Assembly (NCBI GenBank): GCA_963826475.1
Contig: CAWGXC010000003.1
Span: 1,984,001 to 2,048,000, forward strand
Length of the DNA: 64,000 bases
Reading direction: 5' to 3'
Source: RHKX01 sp963826475
Lineage (GTDB): Bacteria; Actinomycetota; Thermoleophilia; Solirubrobacterales; 70-9
Position 1 is the first letter of the stretch; each line of letters begins with the position of its first letter. The notes beneath the pieces are model-generated. The model made no database searches and was not told the origin of the DNA. It saw only the letters and a program-made list of their open reading frames with translations. Of this stretch, positions 59,255-64,000 are shown one piece after another. The position numbers were made by a program, and so were the translations under genes.

Positions 59255-59605
59255 ATGCCCGCGGAACCGGCCGATTGGCGCGCCGAGAAGCTCTCCCGGA
59301 TTCGCGACCTGATCGTGCAGGCGGTCCCCGACGTGGTCGAGGAGATCAAGTGGCGGAAGCCCTCGAGCCCTGACGGCGTCCCGGTCTGGTCCCACGAGGG
59401 GATCATCTGCACCGGTGAGACCTACAAGGACAAGGTGAAGCTCACCTTCGCCAAGGGAGCCTCGCTCGACGACCCCGCCGGCCTCTTCAACTCCAGCCTC
59501 GACGGCAAGGTCAGGCGCGCCATCGACCTCCGCGAGGAAGACGAGATCGCGGCGGACGCCTTCGAGGCTCTCGTCCGAGCCGCCGCGGAGCTGAACGCGG
59601 CCTAG
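59255..59605 (+). CDS. DUF1801 domain protein
   Basis: 116 residues. DLIVQAVPDVVEEIKWRKPS and the later KLTFAKGASL match DUF1801 (YdhG-like) proteins; the family is small, cytosolic and of unknown function, and has been linked to phosphate- or iron-related stress. A GAAAGAG ribosome site precedes the ATG. Confidence 0.8.
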   Translation: MPAEPADWRAEKLSRIRDLIVQAVPDVVEEIKWRKPSSPDGVPVWSHEGIICTGETYKDKVKLTFAKGASLDDPAGLFNSSLDGKVRRAIDLREEDEIAADAFEALVRAAAELNAA

Positions 59606-59724
59606 CCGCACCCTGGATTGCAACCGAGGCTCCGTGGTTTCGGCCGCCCAGCCCACCTGAGAGCATCGGCGGTACTTCGCCGTACGCGGCGGGTTACTCT
59701 CTTTGTGAGGATTCGTTAACACGA

Positions 59725-60972
59725 ATGACCGCCCGACGCCTGACATCCGCTCTGCTCATCGCCATGGCCGCGAGCTTCGTCTGGGCGGTCGCACCGGCTC
59801 TCTCGACCAGGCCGTACGTCCCGGCGGCCGACGACTTCTCCCAGCGGTTGCCGGCCGTCAAGGCCATCGGCCACCCCTCCGCCAGGAGCGCCGAGCGCAA
59901 GCGGGCATATGGAGCCGAGGGGCCGGTCCTCTTCCGCTCGTCCCCCATCGTGGCGCCACACCGCTTCGACCTCGTCGGCGTCGCCGGCGAGATGCACGCG
60001 CTCGAGTTCCGGGCTCGCTCCGCGGGCGAGCCATGGAGCCATTGGGTGGAGACCGACAACGGCGATCCGGTCTACACCGCCGGCGCCGAGGAGGTCCAGG
60101 TGCGCAGCCGCAACGTCCCGATCAAGGGCAGGCTTCACTACGTCAACGTGAGCGGGGACGAGACGACCGCCAGCGGCCTGCTCACGTCGCTGCGCGAGAA
60201 CGTCAACTCCGCGCTCGTCGACACCCTCGGAACCCCTCTCGCCAGCGCCGCAACCAGGAGGCCTCAGTTCATCAGCCGCACCGAGTGGGGTGCGAACAAG
60301 CCGAACGGCGGCTGCCAACCGCGCCAGAAGCCCGACTACGGAAAGGTGAAGGCCGGGGTGATCCACCACACGGTCAGCACCAATACCTACACCGAGGCCC
60401 AGGCGCCCTCCATCGTGCTCGGGATCTGCCGCTATCACCGCAACGGCAACGGCTGGAACGACATCGGCTACAACGCGCTCGTCGACCGCTTCGGCAACCT
60501 CTACGAAGGTCGGGCCGGCGGCCTCAGCAGGGCCGTGGTCGGCGCGCAGGCGGAGGGCTTCAACTCCCAGACCACCGGGATCGCGACGATCGCCGACCAC
60601 CGGACGAAGCCACCGACGAAGGGTGAGGTCACCGGCATCGTCAACTATCTCGCCTGGAAGCTGAGCAGCAACGGGCTCGATGGCACCGGGAGCACGTCGC
60701 TGCTCTCGGCGGGCGGCTCCAGCAACCGGACGCCGGCCGGCAAGCGCGTCAGGACCAAGCTCGTCCTCAGCCACAGCGACCTCGGCTTCACCGAGTGCGC
60801 CGGGGATGCCCTCCGCATGAGGATCCCGGCAATCCGCCGCGCCGTCCAGGCGCGGATCGCCGCGGGTCCGGCGCCGAGCGAGCCCCCACCGCGGGGCGGC
60901 AAGGGGCACAAGGGCGGCAAGCGTCACCATGGCGGCGGCGGGGGGACCCCCGCCGGCGGCTCCAGCCCCTAG
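59725..60972 (+). CDS. Secreted peptidoglycan-recognition-type N-acetylmuramoyl-L-alanine amidase
   Basis: 415 residues. Signal peptide about 1-27; an extra N-terminal domain (about 35-180); PGRP/amidase_2 domain about 185-355 with FISRTEWGANKPNGG, GVIHHTVSTNTY (Zn His), WNDIGYNALVDRFGNLYEGR, and the second Zn-binding segment VLSHSDLGFTECAGDAL. The tail is Gly/His/Lys-rich and disordered. Cleaves the amide between MurNAc and L-Ala in cell-wall turnover. Possible TACTCT -10 at 59695-59700. The stop overlaps the convergent gene by 4 bp. Confidence 0.88.
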   Translation: MTARRLTSALLIAMAASFVWAVAPALSTRPYVPAADDFSQRLPAVKAIGHPSARSAERKRAYGAEGPVLFRSSPIVAPHRFDLVGVAGEMHALEFRARSAGEPWSHWVETDNGDPVYTAGAEEVQVRSRNVPIKGRLHYVNVSGDETTASGLLTSLRENVNSALVDTLGTPLASAATRRPQFISRTEWGANKPNGGCQPRQKPDYGKVKAGVIHHTVSTNTYTEAQAPSIVLGICRYHRNGNGWNDIGYNALVDRFGNLYEGRAGGLSRAVVGAQAEGFNSQTTGIATIADHRTKPPTKGEVTGIVNYLAWKLSSNGLDGTGSTSLLSAGGSSNRTPAGKRVRTKLVLSHSDLGFTECAGDALRMRIPAIRRAVQARIAAGPAPSEPPPRGGKGHKGGKRHHGGGGGTPAGGSSP

Positions 60973-61796
60973 CTGGTCGGAGCGCGGTAGAGCGGGAAGA
61001 ACTCGGCGGCCGAGCGTCCCTCCGAGAGCCGCTCGTAGGCGGGCGCGTCACAGACCAGCTCATGCGTGCGAAACGGCAGCTCCCTGTTGGCGAAGCCGCG
61101 CTTGAACTCCTCGAGGCCGTCCCCGGGCGCGAGCCCCCCGCCGAGGTTCATCGGCAGCCCGAGCTCGTCGGCGAGGTCGTTGACGGCCACGATCAGGTTC
61201 TTCGAGGGGGCCTGACGACGGTGGGAGTCAGCGGTTCCCGAGAGGTAGTAGTGCAGGAAGCCGTCGCTGCGGGCCGCGATCGCGGCCGCCGCGACGTCCC
61301 CGTCGGGCCCGACGACCTTGACGAGCCACGTGGCGGCGAAGGAGAGGAGCGTCCGGAAGTAGTCGGCGTCGAAGAAGTAGTGCTCGGCCGCGTCGACCGC
61401 GTGCATGGTCTCCGTGTAGACGGCGAGGAAGGCGGCGAGGTCCTGGGGCGTCGCCCGGGGGCCCTCGGCCAGCTCGACCGAGTACCCGGCCGCCTCGCTC
61501 TTGCGGATCTGCTGACGATCGCTCATCCGCGACTTGCGCGGCAGCTCAGGATCGGAGACGAGCACGATCGAGCGATCCCTCCCGCCGGCGAAGGCGGGCG
61601 GGTCGCCGAGCCGGTCGCGGATGAAGAGGCTGACCAGACCGGAGTCGGCGAGGGGCGCGGAGCCGGGATCGATCGGCGCGCCGACCACCGCGGCCCCCGG
61701 GTATGAGTAGGGAGAGATCCCGTCGAGCAACTCGGAGCCGGGGATCGGCCGCACGAGCAGCGGGACGGCGGCGCGGTCGGCGCCGTCGGTGACCAC
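60969..61796 (-). CDS. FemAB/GNAT-fold acyltransferase, start uncertain
   Basis: 275 residues from GTG 61796. RQQIRKSEAAGYSVELAEGP, AVYTETMHAVDAAEHYFF, LHYYLSGTADSHRRQAPSKN and NLGGGLAPGDGLEEFKRGFA are typical of FemAB/BioF2-like aminoacyl or acyl transferases involved in cell-wall bridge or polysaccharide modification. In the same frame upstream to 61901 the reading stays protein-like (IASVELIADRGEAAVEDEFF), with a GAGGGGG ribosome site 7 nt before an ATC codon. The gene may truly begin there (non-standard start or base error). It overlaps the GNAT gene, so they form an operon. Confidence 0.8.
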   Translation of the reverse strand: MVTDGADRAAVPLLVRPIPGSELLDGISPYSYPGAAVVGAPIDPGSAPLADSGLVSLFIRDRLGDPPAFAGGRDRSIVLVSDPELPRKSRMSDRQQIRKSEAAGYSVELAEGPRATPQDLAAFLAVYTETMHAVDAAEHYFFDADYFRTLLSFAATWLVKVVGPDGDVAAAAIAARSDGFLHYYLSGTADSHRRQAPSKNLIVAVNDLADELGLPMNLGGGLAPGDGLEEFKRGFANRELPFRTHELVCDAPAYERLSEGRSAAEFFPLYRAPTS

Positions 61797-61882
61797 GAGG
61801 GTGTGGGTCGCGCCCTCGGCGTCGAAGAAGGCGCGGCTGCGGAAGAACTCGTCCTCGACGGCCGCCTCGCCGCGATCGGCGA

Positions 61883-62464
61883 TCAGCTCGACGGAGGCGA
61901 TGCCACTTCCCCCTCGGCGGGCTCCTCGCGCCAGCGCTCGATCCAGCCCTCGCGGGTGATCCCCCAGATCTCGCAGTCGATCAGCGTCCCGTCAGGGCGG
62001 CGAATGTGCTCCGTCATCGTTCCCTCGTGCACCCATCCCTGCCAGGTGACGGCCTTCTTCGCCGGCACGTTGAAGGAGGGGATGCGTCCGTAGACGCGAT
62101 GGGCGCCGAACTCCTCGAAGGCCTTGGCGACGGTCAGGCGCTCCGCCTCGCGCCCGACGCCCTTCGCGCCGGGCGGATCCCCGATCAGCGCGCCGAGCTC
62201 CGGCGCCGTCTGGCGGAAGAGCCCGTAGAGCGCGGTGAACCCGACCGGCTCCTCGCGGCCCTCGACCTCGATCGCCCACTTGCGGTCCTCGCCGTCGGCG
62301 CCGACGGCCGCCGCGGTCCAGCCCTCGGCGTTCTCGGCCGTGAAGGCGGCGCGAACCTCCATCAGCGACGAGATCGCGTCGCGGTTGTTGAACCAGCGGT
62401 GGACGGCTCGGGCATCCTCCTGCCGGAACGGCCTGATCCTCACTTCGACCTCGGAGCCGCGCAT
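61883..62464 (-). CDS. GNAT family acetyltransferase (RimJ/RimL type)
   Basis: 193 residues. VRIRPFRQEDARAVHRWFNN start, acetyl-CoA loop area GDPPGAKGVGREAERLTVAK, and AFEEFGAHRVYGRIPSFNVP with AKKAVTWQGWVHEGTM are the RimJ-type pattern. Acts on an amino-terminal or amino-sugar substrate, unknown. Upstream gene of a pair with the FemAB-like protein. Confidence 0.83.
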   Translation of the reverse strand: MRGSEVEVRIRPFRQEDARAVHRWFNNRDAISSLMEVRAAFTAENAEGWTAAAVGADGEDRKWAIEVEGREEPVGFTALYGLFRQTAPELGALIGDPPGAKGVGREAERLTVAKAFEEFGAHRVYGRIPSFNVPAKKAVTWQGWVHEGTMTEHIRRPDGTLIDCEIWGITREGWIERWREEPAEGEVASPPSS

Positions 62465-62473
62465 CGAGGCCGG

Positions 62474-62479
62474 ACTCTA
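62474..62479 (-). promoter_or_regulatory. -10 element (TAGAGT) of the GNAT gene
   Basis: TAGAGT on the minus strand, 9 nt before the ATG at 62464. Confidence 0.35.
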
Positions 62480-62522
62480 GCCGCCCCACGAAGGGGTGGA
62501 CCACCGTGGCATCATCCGGCGG

Positions 62523-62966
62523 GTGAACGGCACCCCAGCCGCCGCGCAAGGGCTGCGCGACCTCGCGCGGCTGCGCCGCGTCCGCGACCGGATCGATCGC
62601 GAGTACGCGCAGCCACTGAACGTCGAGGTACTCGCTCGGGCCGCGCACATGTCCCCCGGGCACTTCAGCCGCCGATTCCGGCTCGCGTACGGCGAATCGC
62701 CGTACAGCTACCTGATGACGCGCCGCATCGAGCGCGCCATGGCGCTGCTGCGCCTCGGTGAGCTCAGCGTCACCGAGGTCTGCTTCGAGGTCGGCTGCTC
62801 ATCCCTCGGCACCTTCAGCACGCGCTTCACCGAGCTCGTCGGCATGCCGCCGAGCGACTACCGGCGCAGCGAGTCGGACGCGACGGCGGGGATGCCCTCG
62901 TGCCTGTCCAAGCGCGTGACCAAACCGGTCAGGAATCGAGAAGCGCCTCCCCCGAGCCGGAGCTAG
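62523..62966 (+). CDS. AraC-type helix-turn-helix regulator
   Basis: 147 residues, essentially a lone AraC DNA-binding domain. LARAAHMSPGHFSRRFRLAY is the first HTH; SVTEVCFEVGCSSLGTFSTR and FTELVGMPPSDYRR form the second. GTG at 62523 is chosen (GTG at 62496 possible). No ligand domain is present. Paired with the VOC gene ten bases downstream, an arrangement often seen in actinobacteria, and likely its regulator. Confidence 0.86.
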   Translation: MNGTPAAAQGLRDLARLRRVRDRIDREYAQPLNVEVLARAAHMSPGHFSRRFRLAYGESPYSYLMTRRIERAMALLRLGELSVTEVCFEVGCSSLGTFSTRFTELVGMPPSDYRRSESDATAGMPSCLSKRVTKPVRNREAPPPSRS

Positions 62967-62969
62967 CTT
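62964..62969 (+). promoter_or_regulatory. -10 element (TAGCTT) of the VOC gene
   Basis: TAGCTT begins in the AraC stop codon and ends 7 nt before the ATG at 62977; separate leaderless expression from the AraC gene is possible. Confidence 0.35.
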
Positions 62970-62976
62970 GGCCGCC

Positions 62977-63387
62977 ATGGAAATCACAATTCACTCCTGC
63001 ATGCTCCCGCACAACGACCCCGACGCCACCCTCGGCTTCTATCGAGACACGCTCGGCTTCGAGGTCCGAAATGACGTCGGCTACAACGGAATGCGCTGGA
63101 TCACTGTCGGCCCGGCCGACCAGCCCGCAACGTCGATCGTCCTCTATCCGCCGAACGCCGACCCCGGGGTCACCGACGACGAGCGCCGGACCATCGCCGC
63201 GATGATGGCCAAGGGCACCTACGCCAGCGTCAATCTGGCCACCACCGACCTCGACGGCACCTTCGCGCAGCTCCAGGCCGGCGAGGCCGAGGTCGTGCAG
63301 GAGCCGACGGAGCAGCCGTACGGGATCCGCGACTGTGCGTTCCGCGACCCGGCGGGCAACCTGATCCGCATCCAACAGCTCACCTGA
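62977..63387 (+). CDS. VOC (glyoxalase/bleomycin-resistance) family protein
   Basis: 136 residues of paired beta-alpha-beta-beta-beta modules. MEITIHSCMLPHNDPDATLG and FYRDTLGFEVRNDVGYNG, then CAFRDPAGNLIRIQQL at the end, are typical. Metal ligands are not fully evident (His7 near the start, Glu in the second half). Probably binds or modifies a small molecule. The ATG at 62977 fits the leaderless promoter. Confidence 0.85.
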   Translation: MEITIHSCMLPHNDPDATLGFYRDTLGFEVRNDVGYNGMRWITVGPADQPATSIVLYPPNADPGVTDDERRTIAAMMAKGTYASVNLATTDLDGTFAQLQAGEAEVVQEPTEQPYGIRDCAFRDPAGNLIRIQQLT

Positions 63388-63396
63388 CGCGCGGCT

Positions 63397-64000
63397 TCAG
63401 CCCGGGTCGAGGCCCTTTCCCGTGAGTACCTGGGTCACGGTCCGGACGAGGATCCTCAGATCGAGCCCGGGCGAGCGGTTCTCCACGTACCAGTTGTCGA
63501 GCTCGATCCGCCGGCCCCAGCTGATCCCGACCCGCCCGTTGACTTGGGCCCATCCCGTAATCCCCGGGCGCACGGCGTGACGGCGGTGCTGGTGGGGAGC
63601 GTAATGCTCGAGATGGGCGGGGATGGTCGGGCGAGGGCCGACGATCGCCATCTCCCCCCTGAGCACGTTGACCAGGTTGGGAAGCTCGTCGAGCGAGGTC
63701 CGCCGGAGCACGCGGCCGACCTTCGTCACCCGCGGGTCGGCCGTCTCCACCGCGGTCCCGACGCCGACCGGATCGCTGCCGATCGACATCGTCCGCAGCT
63801 TCAACAGCTCGAACTCCTCCTCGCCGCGACCGACCCGCCGTTGGCGGTAGATGGCCGGGCCGCGGCTGTCGAGGCGGATGGCCACGATCGCGGCGATCAG
63901 CAGCGGCGAGAGGAGGAGCAGGACGACTCCCGCGACCAGGACGTCGGCGACCCGCGGGAGTCCTCGCCTCGCGGTCGCGAACGGGCTCTCGGCCTGACGC
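63397..64000 (-). CDS. Sugar-phosphate (undecaprenyl) transferase, 5' part cut by the window edge
   Basis: Over 200 residues visible; the gene continues past 64000. A membrane helix (VLVAGVVLLLLSPLLIAA) precedes the cytosolic domain with ELLKLRTM, SLDELPNLVNVLRGEMAIVG, PRPTIPAHLEHY and RPGITGWAQVNGR, the signature of PssY/WcaJ-type initiating transferases. It links the first sugar-1-phosphate to undecaprenyl phosphate for exopolysaccharide. Ends 9 nt from the VOC stop on the opposite strand. Confidence 0.93.
   Translation of the reverse strand, partial: RQAESPFATARRGLPRVADVLVAGVVLLLLSPLLIAAIVAIRLDSRGPAIYRQRRVGRGEEEFELLKLRTMSIGSDPVGVGTAVETADPRVTKVGRVLRRTSLDELPNLVNVLRGEMAIVGPRPTIPAHLEHYAPHQHRRHAVRPGITGWAQVNGRVGISWGRRIELDNWYVENRSPGLDLRILVRTVTQVLTGKGLDPG

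Noticed and set aside
59606..59724. Possible c-di-AMP riboswitch before the amidase
   Set aside because: Such riboswitches often precede cell-wall hydrolases, but the 119-nt leader shows only two short hairpins and none of the conserved elements I can recall.

Overview
The window is about 64 kb of very GC-rich, densely coding bacterial DNA, with no gap of 300 bp or more between genes. GTG and TTG starts, many leaderless starts (a TAnnnT hexamer 5-9 nt before the start codon), an F420-type LLM oxidoreductase, a PGRP amidase, DUF4395/DUF3105/DUF559 proteins and many TetR-type units suggest an actinobacterium. I infer class Thermoleophilia (Solirubrobacterales-like), but no rRNA is present to prove it. 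There is no rRNA, CRISPR array, transposase or prophage. The only RNA genes I see are two alanine tRNAs (UGC and CGC). Most of the window looks like core or soft-core chromosome.

Layout. 16-5060 (+): pyruvate dehydrogenase E1alpha, E1beta and E2, an SRPBCC protein and lipB. 5057-7244 (-): enoyl-CoA hydratase and an ABC1/UbiB kinase-like protein. 7293-11427 (-): M28 peptidase, GT2 glycosyltransferase and methyltransferase in overlapping order, then a flippase. 11590-16076 (+): a second 2-oxoacid dehydrogenase (E1alpha, E1beta, E2) coupled to a leucine/valine dehydrogenase, read as branched-chain amino acid oxidation. 16070-20602 (-): a benzoylformate decarboxylase-like ThDP enzyme and a 973-residue FAD/Fe-S 2-hydroxyacid dehydrogenase. 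20707-22125: an NTF2-like protein and an AbiEi/DUF559 protein. 22180-25205 (+): TetR, SCPx-type thiolase and an isovaleryl-CoA-dehydrogenase-like enzyme. 25212-27795: DUF4395-thioredoxin fusion, esterase and a frameshifted secreted protein. 27906-29971 (+): TetR and P450. 30071-32833 (-): PEP carboxylase. 32907-36405 (+): methyltransferase, lipA, rhomboid protease and two membrane proteins. 36406-40882: tRNA-Ala(UGC), glutamate dehydrogenase, an acidic protein, a diguanylate cyclase and tRNA-Ala(CGC). 41055-47402: hydrolase, methyltransferase, epimerase, small proteins, and a PucR regulator divergent from a secreted serine protease. 47528-49879 (+): acyl-CoA ligase and an Abi-alpha-like protein. 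49884-51843 (-): flavin-dependent oxidoreductases. 51884-55293 (+): MpaB-like oxygenase and penicillin/AHL acylase. 55298-64000: glycosyltransferase, metF, hydrolase, DUF3105, DUF1801, PGRP amidase, a FemAB-like and a GNAT transferase, AraC-VOC, and a sugar transferase cut by the right edge.

How the genes fit together. Carbon flow centres on acetyl-CoA: PDH, BCKDH with leucine dehydrogenase, an IVD-like dehydrogenase, thiolase and acyl-CoA ligase feed acyl-CoA metabolism. PEP carboxylase and glutamate dehydrogenase link this to anaplerosis and nitrogen. LipB and LipA supply the lipoyl cofactor needed by both E2s; no E3 (lipoamide dehydrogenase) is in the window.

The most unusual signals are (i) a structured repeat of about 105 bp present once in frame inside the linker of the second E2 and once in a non-coding convergent intergene, with further inverted-repeat-rich insertions in the first E2 and in LipB; (ii) clear palindromic operators at two TetR genes and one PucR gene; (iii) a widespread leaderless promoter pattern that settles several start codons; (iv) a decarboxylase with Tyr at the position of the benzoylformate decarboxylase catalytic His, coupled to an Fe-S dehydrogenase; and (v) several apparent one-base lesions (secreted protein, P450 tail, FemAB start) that are either decay or assembly error.
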